A DNA stretch of 64,000 nucleotides, taken from the NCBI RefSeq assembly GCF_003367245.1, contig NZ_QRGR01000008.1:186001-250000 (forward strand), written 5' to 3'. The stretch comes from Pontibacter diazotrophicus. Its GTDB lineage: Bacteria > Bacteroidota > Bacteroidia > Cytophagales > Hymenobacteraceae. Both the position numbers and the translations under genes were made by a program. The notes beneath the pieces were generated by a model, which saw only the letters and a list, made by a program, of their open reading frames with translations, was not told the DNA's origin and did not search any database. Positions within the stretch are counted from its first letter, which is position 1. Every line of letters begins with the position of its first letter. Shown here piece after piece: positions 53,370 through 62,460 of this stretch.

Positions 53370-56300
53370 ATGAGAAAAGTTATATTTCTTAGTTTGGTGA
53401 TGCTCCTGTCACTTGTAAGTCAGGTGTGGGCGCAAAGTCAGACTATCTCAGGGGTCGTATCCGACGCTGGGAATGGACAACCGCTGCCAGGTGTGAACGT
53501 GGTGGTAAAGGGTACATCTATTGGCACATTCACAGGAGCAAACGGAGAGTTTACTGTGGATGTGCCAGAGGGAAGCGAAACGCTGGTGTTCTCGTATCTG
53601 GGCTATGTAAACCAGGATGTAAACATTGCTGGCAAAACTTCTGTTAACGTGGCGCTGAAAGAAGACAGCAAGGCGCTTTCTGAGGTGGTGGTCATAGGCT
53701 ACGGTACCCAGGAAAAGCGCGATATCACTGGTTCGGTAGCGTCTGTTAAATCAGAGGAAATCGAGAACCTACCCGTTGCTGGTCTTGACCAGGCTATTCA
53801 GGGTAGAATTGCCGGTGTAAATGTTACCTCCAGTTCAGGTACTCCGGGGGGAGGTATCTCTGTGCGTGTGCGTGGTACAAGTTCTATCTCGGCAGGTAAC
53901 AGCCCGCTATATGTAGTAGATGGTGTGCCAGTTTCAAATACAGATATTTCGCAGGGTGGCTTCGGCAACCAGGAAATCAACCCGCTGTCTGAAATCAACC
54001 CGAACGACATTGAATCGATTGAGGTGTTAAAAGATGCTTCTTCTGCCGCTATTTACGGTTCGAGAGGCTCTAACGGTGTTGTGCTGATTACTACGAAGAA
54101 AGGTAAAGCCGGCAAAACACAGGTAGACATTGATGCTTATTCAGGTGTGCAGAGCTTTACAAAAAAAGTGGATTTCCTTAACTCTAATGAGTATGTGGAT
54201 GTCGTAAATGAGGCGCGCCAGAACTACATGAATGACAATCCGGGCAATACAGTTGACCTTCTGGGTGCACCTGCTGTAAACACGAACTGGATAGACGAAA
54301 TAACCAGGAACAATGCTGCCATTTCTAACCTGCAGGTAAGCGTAAGAGGCGGAAACGATAAGACACGCTTCTATATCTCCGGTGCCCGCTTTTTGCAGGA
54401 AGGTATTATCCTGAACAATGAGTATGAGCGTAAGAACCTCCGCCTGAACTTAGAACATTCTATCAGCGATAAAGTTGAGATTGGTTCTAATCTGGGTGTT
54501 AGCCGTTCAGTGAACAACCGTATCATCGGTGATAACAGCATTTTTGCGCCATGGCCAAACGCCCTGCAGTCCCGCCCGGACCAGCCTGCTTATAACGAAG
54601 ACGGTACTTACTTTGCCACACAGCGAAACAACCCGGTACAGGGGGCGCTGGAGCCGCAGTATGAAACCACCATCTTCCGTGTTTTCGGTAATGTTTTCGG
54701 GTCTTACGAAATCATCCCGGGCCTGAAGTACAGACTTTCTGCCGGTGGCGACTGGTACAACAACAAGGAGTTCCAGTATGAGCCAATCACGTCTGGGCAG
54801 GGCTTCGGTACAAAAGGATATGGCCTGGCTGGTAACGGTGTGGCGAGCAACTACCTTGTCGAGAACACTATTGACTACTCAAAATCTTTTGGTGAACTGA
54901 ACCTGTCTGCTTTAGCGGGTTATACTTACCAGGAGTTTGTAACAGAAAGACAAAATGTGCAGGGAACGGATTTCCCGTCTGCCAGCTTCCATTACATCAC
55001 TTCGGCAGCCAAAATCCTTTCAGGTACAAGCACCTGGACATCAAATGCGCTGGAGTCTTACTTAGGGCGTGTTAACCTGGACTATGGTGACAAGTACCTG
55101 TTGTCTCTTGCCATCAGACGCGACGGTGCCTCTAAGTTCTCTGAAGACAACAAGTATGGTGCATTCCCATCTGTTTCTGTGGGCTGGAGACTTTCGCAGG
55201 AAGCATTTATGCAGCAGTTCGACTTCCTGAGTGACCTGAAGCTGCGTGCCAGCTACGGTATAACCGGTAACCAGGAAGGTATTGGCGACTATGCCGCCAT
55301 GGCCCTCATCACAGGTGACCGCAACTACAACGACCAGTCAGGTATTGCCCCTTCGCAGCTTCCTAACCCGGACCTGAGATGGGAGCAGACAAAGCAGACA
55401 AACGTAGGTTTAGACCTTGGTTTGTTTAACAACAGAATCAGCCTTGGTGCAGATTACTTTATCAAGCAAACAGATGACCTGTTGCTTAGCAGACCGTTGC
55501 CAAGAACATCCGGCTACACCAGCATCACAGAGAACATCGGTTCTGTGGAAAACAAAGGTTTTGAGTTTGCTATCACAACCAGAAACTTCGATGGCGCTTT
55601 CAGGTGGTCTACTGACTTTAACATTGCCTTCATTAACAACGAGGTAACCAGACTGAACAACAACGAACCGTTTGACAGAGGCTTTGTAAACAGAGTGGCG
55701 GTTGGGCAACCAGTTGGTGCATTCTATCTGCTGGAGCAGGTAGGTATTTACCAGACAGATGAGGAAGTGCCTGCCAAGCTATATGCAAGGGGTGTAAGAG
55801 CCGGTGATGTTATGTTCAGGGATGTGAATGGTGATGGTGACATTACGACTGGCGCAGACAGAACGTTTGTAGGAAGCGCCGTGCCGGATTATTTCGGTGG
55901 TATCACTAATAACTTCGCTTACAAAGGATTTGACCTGAGCGTGTTCTTCCAGTACAGTGTAGGCAACGAGATCTATGCCATGTGGAAAGAACTGGATGCA
56001 GCCGGTAACCTGGGTGCCCGCGAGAACAACAACGCCATTGCCAGAGACGAAGCAGAGAACAGGTGGACTGCCCCGGGCACTAGCAACACTGTGCCAAGAG
56101 CTATTTACGGTGCTGCCGGTACTTATAACACACAGCGTTCTTCCAGATACCTGGAAGATGGTTCTTACCTGCGCCTTAAAACATTAAACCTTGGCTACTC
56201 TTTGCCAGGACAGCTGGTAGACAGAGTAGGTTTGAGAAAGGTAAGAGTTTATGCTACAGGCCAGAACCTGCTAACCTTTACAAAGTACTCCGGATTTGAC

Positions 56301-56405
56301 CCTGAAGTAAGCTCTAACGCACAGGATGCTGTAACGGCAGCCAACGACCAGGCCACGCTGCCTCAGTTGAGAAGCTTTACGCTGGGTGTGAACATAGGCT
56401 TTTAA
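53370..56405 (+). CDS. SusC/RagA-family TonB-dependent outer-membrane transporter (2)
   Basis: A 1011-aa protein with a signal peptide (VIFLSLVMLLSLVSQVWAQ), a carboxypeptidase-regulatory-like domain (GVVSDAGNGQPLPGVNVVVK), the TonB box SEVVVIGYGTQEKRDITGSV, a plug domain (IQGRIAGVNVTSSSGTPGGG, YVVDGVPV) and the barrel, ending GVNIGF. It resembles the first SusC closely in the plug but differs through the barrel and is about 50 residues shorter, so the two probably take different ligands. No STN domain. Its SusD partner follows 18 nt downstream. Confidence 0.95.
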   Translation: MRKVIFLSLVMLLSLVSQVWAQSQTISGVVSDAGNGQPLPGVNVVVKGTSIGTFTGANGEFTVDVPEGSETLVFSYLGYVNQDVNIAGKTSVNVALKEDSKALSEVVVIGYGTQEKRDITGSVASVKSEEIENLPVAGLDQAIQGRIAGVNVTSSSGTPGGGISVRVRGTSSISAGNSPLYVVDGVPVSNTDISQGGFGNQEINPLSEINPNDIESIEVLKDASSAAIYGSRGSNGVVLITTKKGKAGKTQVDIDAYSGVQSFTKKVDFLNSNEYVDVVNEARQNYMNDNPGNTVDLLGAPAVNTNWIDEITRNNAAISNLQVSVRGGNDKTRFYISGARFLQEGIILNNEYERKNLRLNLEHSISDKVEIGSNLGVSRSVNNRIIGDNSIFAPWPNALQSRPDQPAYNEDGTYFATQRNNPVQGALEPQYETTIFRVFGNVFGSYEIIPGLKYRLSAGGDWYNNKEFQYEPITSGQGFGTKGYGLAGNGVASNYLVENTIDYSKSFGELNLSALAGYTYQEFVTERQNVQGTDFPSASFHYITSAAKILSGTSTWTSNALESYLGRVNLDYGDKYLLSLAIRRDGASKFSEDNKYGAFPSVSVGWRLSQEAFMQQFDFLSDLKLRASYGITGNQEGIGDYAAMALITGDRNYNDQSGIAPSQLPNPDLRWEQTKQTNVGLDLGLFNNRISLGADYFIKQTDDLLLSRPLPRTSGYTSITENIGSVENKGFEFAITTRNFDGAFRWSTDFNIAFINNEVTRLNNNEPFDRGFVNRVAVGQPVGAFYLLEQVGIYQTDEEVPAKLYARGVRAGDVMFRDVNGDGDITTGADRTFVGSAVPDYFGGITNNFAYKGFDLSVFFQYSVGNEIYAMWKELDAAGNLGARENNNAIARDEAENRWTAPGTSNTVPRAIYGAAGTYNTQRSSRYLEDGSYLRLKTLNLGYSLPGQLVDRVGLRKVRVYATGQNLLTFTKYSGFDPEVSSNAQDAVTAANDQATLPQLRSFTLGVNIGF

Positions 56406-56423
56406 TTATTCGACTTTACAAAG

Positions 56424-57785
56424 ATGATAAATAAGATAAAATTCAAAGTTATTTGCATGGCAGTGGCTGGCTTATCGCTGACTGCCTGCGAAGATAAACT
56501 GGATATAGAGCCACGCGGCTCTATATCGCCGGAGGCTGTTACTCCGAGCGACACAGAGGTATTGCTGAATGGTGTGTATGACGGCTTCCAGGGTGGTGCC
56601 AGCTCTTACCAGTACCTGGCATTCCTGACAGACGATTTGTCTGCTGATAACCTAGCGTACAGGGCTACCTTCTTCCAGCATGGAGAGGTGGACGACAATG
56701 CTATTGCGGCCAATAACCTGCTTATCCAGTTTTACTGGCAAGGGCTGTACCAGGGCATTTACAGAGCAAATTTCTTTCTGCAAACGGTAGAGCCGCTGGA
56801 TGAGTCTACTTTCAGCAGGCCAGAGCGTAAGCAGGAAGTAATAGCGGAAGCACGTTTCTTAAGAGCGTACGGCTATTATAACCTGGTGACACGATGGGGC
56901 GGAGTGCCAATCCTGAGAGAGCCGACAAGCGATAAAGTTGCCAGAAACTCCGAAGAGGAAGTATGGAACTTTATTATCGAGGATTTAACCTTCGCTGTAG
57001 AAAACGCAGGAGAGTTCAGAAGCGCGGCTTACGCCTCTAAGGCTGCCGCCAAAGCGCTGCTGGCAAGAGTATACCTGGCCACTAAGAACTACGCTGAGGC
57101 AGAAAGACTTGCAGAAGAACTCATAGCAGACAGCAATTTCCAGCTTTCCGATAACTATGACAATATCTTCACAAACAAGGGCAATGCTGAGCACATCTTC
57201 CAGCTGAACAGCACGCCAAACGATGGTACATCAATGAGCTACTTCCTGATTGCGAACGTTGTTCTCCCAAGCACAGGACAGCAGACAAATGGTGGCCGCT
57301 TTGAGTTGCCAATCGACAACTCGCTGGCCGCAGCATTCGAGGCCGGAGATGAGCGCAAGAACACAACGCTGCAGCCAATTACGTTTGGTGGGAGGGACTA
57401 TAACATGGCTTATAAGTACCGCCAGAGTGCGGATGGTGCTGATGCTTGGCCTGTTGCGCGTATAGCAGAGATGTACCTGATTAGTGCAGAAGCCCGTGCC
57501 GAGCAGAATGACCTGGAAGGTGCACTGGAGAGACTGAACCAGGTAAGAGAGATGCGCGGCTTAGAAGCTACTGATGCTGCATCACTGGCTGAGCTCAGGT
57601 TAAAAATTGAGCAGGAGCGAAGAGTGGAACTTGCTGTGGAAGGCCATAGATGGTACGACCTTATCAGAACAGGAAGAGCCATCGAAGTGCTTCCGAACGT
57701 AACAGACGAGAACCAGTTGAAATACCCGATTCCTCAGGCTGAGATAGTGGTAAACGATTTGTTAGAACCGAATCCGGGGTACTAG
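56424..57785 (+). CDS. SusD/RagB-family surface lipoprotein (2)
   Basis: A 453-aa lipoprotein (lipobox LTAC, Cys22) with LLNGVYDGFQG, YWQGLYQGIYRANFFLQTV, the helix block ARFLRAYGYYNLVTRWGGVP, and C-terminal ARIAEMYLISAEARAEQ, IEQERRVELAVEGHRWYDLI and KYPIPQAEIVVND. It is the ligand-binding partner of the SusC encoded 18 nt upstream. The reading frame ends 18 nt before a strong terminator shared with the convergent PAP2 genes. Confidence 0.95.
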   Translation: MINKIKFKVICMAVAGLSLTACEDKLDIEPRGSISPEAVTPSDTEVLLNGVYDGFQGGASSYQYLAFLTDDLSADNLAYRATFFQHGEVDDNAIAANNLLIQFYWQGLYQGIYRANFFLQTVEPLDESTFSRPERKQEVIAEARFLRAYGYYNLVTRWGGVPILREPTSDKVARNSEEEVWNFIIEDLTFAVENAGEFRSAAYASKAAAKALLARVYLATKNYAEAERLAEELIADSNFQLSDNYDNIFTNKGNAEHIFQLNSTPNDGTSMSYFLIANVVLPSTGQQTNGGRFELPIDNSLAAAFEAGDERKNTTLQPITFGGRDYNMAYKYRQSADGADAWPVARIAEMYLISAEARAEQNDLEGALERLNQVREMRGLEATDAASLAELRLKIEQERRVELAVEGHRWYDLIRTGRAIEVLPNVTDENQLKYPIPQAEIVVNDLLEPNPGY

Positions 57786-57803
57786 TACTTAGCAACCCTA
57801 TTC

Positions 57804-57837
57804 AAAAAAGAGGCTCCTGTTTGGGAGTCTCTTTTTT
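57804..57837. terminator. Terminator of the second susCD operon
   Basis: A hairpin AAAAAAGAGGCTCC / GGGAGTCTCTTTTTT with one mismatch and a short loop. T and A runs on either side allow it to serve the convergent PAP2 operon too. Confidence 0.85.
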
Positions 57838-57857
57838 TTATGCTTTTCCAGACAAGG

Positions 57858-58661
57858 CTAAAAAGTATAAACAACGGCCACACCATCATGTTCAGGACTA
57901 CTTACAGGCAGTAGTGCCACCCGCGAATCCCGCTTGTGCAGCTCTGGCACCAATATGCCGATGCCTGCCCCAATGGCATACCCTAAAATATTGTCGCTCA
58001 GAAAATGTTTGCCAGCCCTTAACCTCAGATACCCCACAGTGACGGGTACGGCTGCGGCGGCAGCCCATATATAAGGACGAGCCGGAGAGTCCGGGTTCAG
58101 GTCATGGAAAACCTTGGCGACGAAGAAAGTGGCTGTGGCGGTGGCAGCGGTGTGCCCGCCATAAAATGAGTTTTCGCCATACTTATGTAACCTGGCTTCC
58201 AGCGGAGCGTCAGTGGCATATACACTTGGCCGCTTCCGGTTTATCAGTCCGGCAGAGAGGCTGTATATACCTCCTGTAATAGACATGGCCTGGCCGTACA
58301 ATAAAAATATCTGTGGTGCATCCTGCACTACCTTATCATCCAGCAGCAGGAGGAGGGGAGTAGCAAAGGACCCATAAAAGAAGTAGTCGCTGGTGTGTTC
58401 GGCATTGGCGCTGTAGTTGCCTGCTGCAAAGCGGTCGAAGCGATTCACATCGTTTCTATCCAAGCCTACCAGATCTGCCTCTGTTAACCTTTCTTTATTT
58501 GTTATCAGGAGACTTCCAGCCACGGATGCACCAATGGCACCTGCTGTTATAGCACCGTCCCGCAGCCAGTTCACGTGGTAAGGGGAGTTGCTGGTCTGGC
58601 TCCAGGCATAATTAGCCCCGAAACCGTATATAGCAAGCCATAACAGCAGGATTTTTTTCAT
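57858..58661 (-). CDS. PAP2-family phosphatase (paralogue A)
   Basis: A 267-aa protein with a signal peptide (IYGFGANYAWSQ) and a PAP2 core: RKRPSVY (the RP of motif 1), YGGHTAATATATF (motif 2 His, but GGH instead of SGH), and LRLRAGKHFLSDNILGY (motif 3 with Arg, His and Asp). The family removes phosphate from lipid phosphates such as undecaprenyl pyrophosphate or phosphatidic acid. The mature protein keeps LDRNDVNRFDRFAAG, also found in the neighbour. It lies 7 nt after paralogue B, with the same length, so it is a tandem duplicate and co-transcribed. Confidence 0.85.
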   Translation of the reverse strand: MKKILLLWLAIYGFGANYAWSQTSNSPYHVNWLRDGAITAGAIGASVAGSLLITNKERLTEADLVGLDRNDVNRFDRFAAGNYSANAEHTSDYFFYGSFATPLLLLLDDKVVQDAPQIFLLYGQAMSITGGIYSLSAGLINRKRPSVYATDAPLEARLHKYGENSFYGGHTAATATATFFVAKVFHDLNPDSPARPYIWAAAAAVPVTVGYLRLRAGKHFLSDNILGYAIGAGIGILVPELHKRDSRVALLPVSSPEHDGVAVVYTF

Positions 58662-58668
58662 TCGATTT

Positions 58669-59472
58669 TTAGAATGTGTAAGATAAGGCAGCGCCTCTGT
58701 AGTCTGGTGCAGCTACAGGAAACAGGCTGAGGTTTGTGTTGTTAGACTTCTTGTGCAGCTGAGGTACCAATATGCCGGCACCAGCGCCAACTACATACCC
58801 TATGATGACATCACTAAGAAAATGCTTGCCTGCCCGCATTCTCATGTACCCTACTACAGCAGGCACAGTAGCTGCTGCTGCCCATACATAATGCCTTGCC
58901 GGCGAGTCCGGGTTGAAGTCATGAAAAACCTTTGCCGCAAAGAACGTGGCTCCTGCTGTGGCTGAATTATGGCCCCCGTAAAAGGCATTCTTGGTGTTGC
59001 TTCTCATTTTTTCTGATAAAGAAACATCCGGGCTGTAGGCGTTAGGGCGCACACGCTCTACATGACCATTCGCCATGGTAAAAAAGGCTCCTGTTACCGC
59101 CATTGTCTCCCAATACAGCACAAATACCTGCCCGGCGTTGCTCTTTACATCCTCATCCAGGAGTAGTGCCAGCGGTGCTACAAAGGAGCCATAAAAAGGG
59201 AAGTCGCTGAGATTGTCTGCTGATTCTGAGTCCCAGCCTGCTGAAAACCTGTCGAAGCGATTCACATCGTTTTTGTTCAGGTTCGCAACCTCTTCCTCTG
59301 TCAGACCATTCTTGTCCTGCATTCTGGTTAGGCCATAGTAGGTCAGCCCCATGCCTGCCACAATAATGGGTGCATCTACTTTAAAACTTGTTTTATAAGG
59401 GGAGTTGTCCTGACTATAAGCCTCTCCTGCCAGAAAGGTAAATAAGGTAAGTACTGCTAGTATACGTTTCAT
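58669..59472 (-). CDS. PAP2-family phosphatase (paralogue B)
   Basis: A 267-aa secreted or membrane PAP2 protein with a signal peptide (LTLFTFLAGEAYSQ). It has the motif 1 remnant VERVRPNAY, the motif 2 FYGGHNSATAGATF, and the motif 3 MRMRAGKHFLSDVIIGY with Arg, His and Asp intact. The Lys that starts the usual K-x6-RP motif is not at its expected place in either paralogue. It shares the NLNKNDVNRFDRFSAG block and the NPDSPARHYVWAAAA stretch with paralogue A. It is first in the two-gene leftward operon. Both proteins end in YTF, as some outer-membrane proteins do; this may be chance. Confidence 0.85.
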   Translation of the reverse strand: MKRILAVLTLFTFLAGEAYSQDNSPYKTSFKVDAPIIVAGMGLTYYGLTRMQDKNGLTEEEVANLNKNDVNRFDRFSAGWDSESADNLSDFPFYGSFVAPLALLLDEDVKSNAGQVFVLYWETMAVTGAFFTMANGHVERVRPNAYSPDVSLSEKMRSNTKNAFYGGHNSATAGATFFAAKVFHDFNPDSPARHYVWAAAATVPAVVGYMRMRAGKHFLSDVIIGYVVGAGAGILVPQLHKKSNNTNLSLFPVAAPDYRGAALSYTF

Positions 59473-59684
59473 ATATATAATACGGGTGATTTGTTATGCT
59501 CTTCAAACGGGGCATATTTTCAAAAGGTTGTTGCAACAAAGGCAGCAGCAGCAACTTTTAAGGGCAGCGTGTGCATAATTTGATGGAGTATTGGATTATT
59601 TTAAGTATATGCTGAGGCAGCATTATCTTTCCTGATAGTGTTCTTCTCTTTTACCTATATATTTTAACTGTTGCAGAAATGTTT

Positions 59685-59692
59685 TAGCTTTG
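59685..59692 (+). promoter_or_regulatory. -7 element of the metK promoter
   Basis: TAGCTTTG fits TAnnTTTG exactly, with TTTT at 59662-59665 as a weak -33 box (19-nt spacing). It lies 55 nt before the ATG. A second, poorer box (TATACTTTG, 59721-59729) would give a very short leader. I see no riboswitch-like fold. Confidence 0.5.
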
Positions 59693-59747
59693 TAGCCGCT
59701 GCCGGATAGGCTAGCTGGTTTATACTTTGTACCTAAACCCACATAAA

Positions 59748-61052
59748 ATGCCTTATTTATTTACTTCTGAGTCCGTGTCAGAAGGCCACCCGGATAAAGT
59801 GGCTGACCAGATCTCAGATGCATTATTGGATGAATTCCTGAAGCAGGACCCCCAGTCGAAGGTGGCCTGCGAAACACTGGTAACTACTGGTTTGGTAGTG
59901 CTGAGCGGAGAGGTGAAAACCGAAGCCTATGTAGATGTGCAGAAAGTGGCACGTGAGGTGATTAAACGCATCGGCTACACCAAATCTGAATATAAATTTG
60001 ATGCGGAAGCCTGCGGTGTGATTTCAGCCATCCATGAGCAATCCGCTGACATCAACCAGGGGGTAGAGCGTTCAAACCCGGAAGATCAGGGGGCAGGAGA
60101 CCAGGGTATGATGTTCGGCTACGCTACAAACGAGACAGACAACTATATGCCGCTGGCGCTTAGTGTTTCGCACCTGTTGTTGCAGGAGCTTGCCGCTATT
60201 CGCAAAGAAGGTAAGGAAATGACGTACCTGCGCCCGGATGCTAAATCGCAGGTGACGATTCGCTACAGCGACAACCACGTGCCGGAGAAAATCGACACCA
60301 TTGTTATCTCTACACAGCACGATGAGTTTGTAGAAGCTTCTAACGAAAGTAACGAAGCCAGGAACGAGGCGGAGGCGCAAATGGTGCAGCGGATCAAAGA
60401 AGATGTGGACAGCATCCTGATACCACGCGTGCTGAAGCAACTGCCGGAGCGTATCCAGGAACTGTTCAACAGCAACATCACCTACCACATTAACCCGACT
60501 GGTAAGTTCGTAATCGGTGGCCCACACGGTGACACTGGTCTGACTGGCCGTAAAATCATTGTGGATACCTATGGTGGCAAAGGAGCACACGGTGGCGGCG
60601 CCTTCTCCGGCAAAGACTCATCTAAAGTAGACCGCTCTGCGGCCTATGCGGCCCGTCATATCGCCAAGAACCTGGTGGCAGCCGGTGTGGCTGATCAGGC
60701 GTTGGTGCAGGTAGCCTATGCCATTGGCGTGGCAAATCCGGTTGGTTTGTACGTAACTACCTATGGCTCTACCAACGTGAAAGATTCGAACGGCAACACC
60801 ATGAGCGATGGCGAAATTGCCGAGAAAGTAAACAAGCTGTTCGACATGCGTCCTTACGCTATTGTGCAGCGCTTCGGGCTGCAGAACCCTATCTTCTCTG
60901 AAACAGCGGCTTATGGCCACATGGGTAGAACACCTTATATGAAGCAGGTGGAAGTAGGTAGAAACGGCCAGAAAGAAACAAAGGAGTTCGAGACTTTTAC
61001 CTGGGAGAAGCTGGATCACGTGGAGAAAATTAAAGCGGAGTTTGGCCTGTAG
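59748..61052 (+). CDS. metK: S-adenosylmethionine synthetase
   Basis: A 434-aa protein starting [20 protein letters not shown], the MAT signature with the catalytic His. Also seen are the ATP-binding [17 protein letters not shown], the [17 protein letters not shown] hexapeptide, [20 protein letters not shown] and [19 protein letters not shown]. It makes SAM from ATP and methionine in the cytoplasm. The protein is a little longer than the 380-400 aa common forms, mostly in an insertion of about 25 residues rich in Glu and Asn near residue 195 ([15 protein letters not shown]). ATG at 59748 is the family start; an ATG seven codons earlier is less likely. Confidence 0.97.
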   Translation: MPYLFTSESVSEGHPDKVADQISDALLDEFLKQDPQSKVACETLVTTGLVVLSGEVKTEAYVDVQKVAREVIKRIGYTKSEYKFDAEACGVISAIHEQSADINQGVERSNPEDQGAGDQGMMFGYATNETDNYMPLALSVSHLLLQELAAIRKEGKEMTYLRPDAKSQVTIRYSDNHVPEKIDTIVISTQHDEFVEASNESNEARNEAEAQMVQRIKEDVDSILIPRVLKQLPERIQELFNSNITYHINPTGKFVIGGPHGDTGLTGRKIIVDTYGGKGAHGGGAFSGKDSSKVDRSAAYAARHIAKNLVAAGVADQALVQVAYAIGVANPVGLYVTTYGSTNVKDSNGNTMSDGEIAEKVNKLFDMRPYAIVQRFGLQNPIFSETAAYGHMGRTPYMKQVEVGRNGQKETKEFETFTWEKLDHVEKIKAEFGL

Positions 61053-61071
61053 TCTCTTAGACGAAAGACAC

Positions 61072-61133
61072 GAAAGTATATAAAACAGAACGGCCTGCTA
61101 TGCATAGCAGGCCGTTCTGTTTTATATACTTTC
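61072..61133. terminator. Bidirectional terminator: 62-bp perfect palindrome
   Basis: Bases 61072-61102 and 61103-61133 are exact inverted copies with no spacer. The core is CAGAACGGCCTGCTATG and the outer arm is AT-rich. It lies 20 nt after metK and 50 nt from the convergent hpf stop. Confidence 0.92.
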
Positions 61134-61183
61134 CTAATTCAGAATTTATAATTCTTAATTCATAATTAGAAAGCAAAGCTTCC

Positions 61184-61486
61184 TTAATGTGTTGCTTGCT
61201 TCTCTTTGTGTCGCTTCAGTTGGCGGCGCATCGCATCAACAGCGGCATCAGCAGCTGCCTCAAAGGAGTCCGCATTTTCCTGTGAAAAGAGCGTTGAGCC
61301 CGGTACAAACAAACGAATCTCCACCTCTTTATTATCTGTGCCACCCTGGCTGCCATTGTCCTTCATAAACACCTCCCCGTCTATTATCCTGTCGTAGAAC
61401 GTTTCCAACTTATTCACCCGCTGCTGAATAAAGGCATTCAGCTGCTCGCTGGCATCGAAGTTGACGGAATACATTTGTAGCTTCAT
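61184..61486 (-). CDS. hpf: Ribosome hibernation promoting factor (short HPF/RaiA type)
   Basis: A 100-aa protein with the S30AE/HPF pattern: MKLQMYSVNFDASEQLNAFI, then a beta strand NKEVEIRLFVPG, and the DSFEAAADAAVDAMRRQLKR helix. It binds the 30S decoding site and stalls or dimerises ribosomes in slow growth. Only the N-terminal domain is present, so this is the short form. It is the last gene of the rpsU-xerC-hpf run, 24 nt after xerC. Confidence 0.9.
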   Translation of the reverse strand: MKLQMYSVNFDASEQLNAFIQQRVNKLETFYDRIIDGEVFMKDNGSQGGTDNKEVEIRLFVPGSTLFSQENADSFEAAADAAVDAMRRQLKRHKEKQATH

Positions 61487-61510
61487 AGTCTTGAATTTTA
61501 ATAGTTAAAC

Positions 61511-62389
61511 TTACGCTTTTGGATGGGCTTTCTCGAAAACCGATTTAAGCTTCTCAATTGAATTATGGGTATATACCTGCGTTGCCGCAAGGCTTGCATG
61601 CCCCAATAGATCCTTTATTGCGTTCAGATCTGCCCCCTTGTTCAGCAGGTGCGTCGCAAAAGAATGGCGCAACACATGTGGGCTGTTATGTTCGGAGGTT
61701 GTGATCAAGCTAATGTATTTTTTTACAACGCGATAAACGAATTTGGGATAAAGGGGACGTGCCTTATTAGTAACGAGCAATTTTACGGAATTGTTATCAG
61801 CAAAATATTGCTTCTTCTGGGCTTCATAAGCGGCGATACTGTTTAGAAGAGAGTCGTTGAGGGGCACGATGCGCTCTTTGTTTCCCTTGCCCAATACGCG
61901 CACTACCTTTGCTCTATGGTCAATATCAGTATGATCCACGCCAAGAAGTTCTGCCAGGCGTATACCGGTGCCATACAGAAACTCCAGGATCAGGCGATCG
62001 CGCTGGCCTTCAAAGTTATCTTCGAAAGTAAAGTTGTCGAGCAGCGTATTAAAGGGCTCCTCAAGCACAAAGGCGGGTAATTTTTTAGACGCTTTAGGGG
62101 CTTTTATGCGCAGCATCGGGTTTACGGCAATGCGCTGTTGTGCGAGCAAAAAACGGTAATAAGATCGCAGGCAGGCAATCTTCCGGTTAATAGAGCGGGG
62201 TTGTATGTTGTGTTGCACCAGGGTCAGTAGCCAGGACCGGATAATGGTGTGGTCGGCCTCGGCAGCATCCGTGATGTCGTACACTTGCTGGAGGTACTGG
62301 GCAAACTGACCTAAATCAGTGTGGTAGGAGGTAAGGGTGTGCGGGCTGTACCGCTTTTCGTACTGGAGGTACTTAAAAAATAATTCCAT
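61511..62389 (-). CDS. xerC: Tyrosine recombinase XerC/XerD
   Basis: A 292-aa recombinase with an N-terminal SAM-like DNA-binding domain (YLQYEKRYSPHTLTSYHTDL) and the complete catalytic set: R144 in GTGIRLAELL, K168 in GKGNKER, H238 and R241 in SPHVLRHSFATHLL, H264 in LLGHASLA and Y273 in VYTHNSIEKL. It resolves chromosome dimers at dif. The context with rpsU and hpf marks it as the housekeeping copy, not a mobile-element integrase. The ATG at 62389 is the only plausible start, since a stop is two codons upstream and the next Met is residue 92. That ATG lies inside a perfect hairpin. Confidence 0.92.
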   Translation of the reverse strand: MELFFKYLQYEKRYSPHTLTSYHTDLGQFAQYLQQVYDITDAAEADHTIIRSWLLTLVQHNIQPRSINRKIACLRSYYRFLLAQQRIAVNPMLRIKAPKASKKLPAFVLEEPFNTLLDNFTFEDNFEGQRDRLILEFLYGTGIRLAELLGVDHTDIDHRAKVVRVLGKGNKERIVPLNDSLLNSIAAYEAQKKQYFADNNSVKLLVTNKARPLYPKFVYRVVKKYISLITTSEHNSPHVLRHSFATHLLNKGADLNAIKDLLGHASLAATQVYTHNSIEKLKSVFEKAHPKA

Positions 62390-62436
62390 AACTTAGTATA
62401 CCTGATGTTCTGAATCAGGTATACTAAGTTATGGAA
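62384..62436 (-). promoter_or_regulatory. 23-bp perfect hairpin over the xerC start codon (terminator/attenuator)
   Basis: Bases 62384-62406 and 62414-62436 are exact inverted copies around a 7-nt loop. On the transcript the 3' arm contains the xerC AUG, and the stem is followed by UAUUUUUU within the first xerC codons. It can therefore work as the rpsU terminator, as a cap on xerC translation, or as both. The stem is AT-rich. Confidence 0.75.
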
Positions 62437-62460
62437 AAATAAAGTATCTTGTTAGAAAGA

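Noticed and set aside
43954-57785. Classical polysaccharide utilisation locus
   Set aside because: SusCD pairs are present, but there is no glycan-degrading enzyme, SusE/F-like protein, or PUL regulator in the window.
59693-59747. Possible SAM riboswitch in the metK leader
   Set aside because: The leader after the -7 box is only about 50 nt, with no stable multi-stem fold or known SAM-aptamer core visible.
61511-62389. Tyrosine recombinase as a sign of a mobile element or integron
   Set aside because: The neighbours are rpsU and hpf, and there is no attachment-site duplication or accessory cargo. It is the housekeeping Xer.
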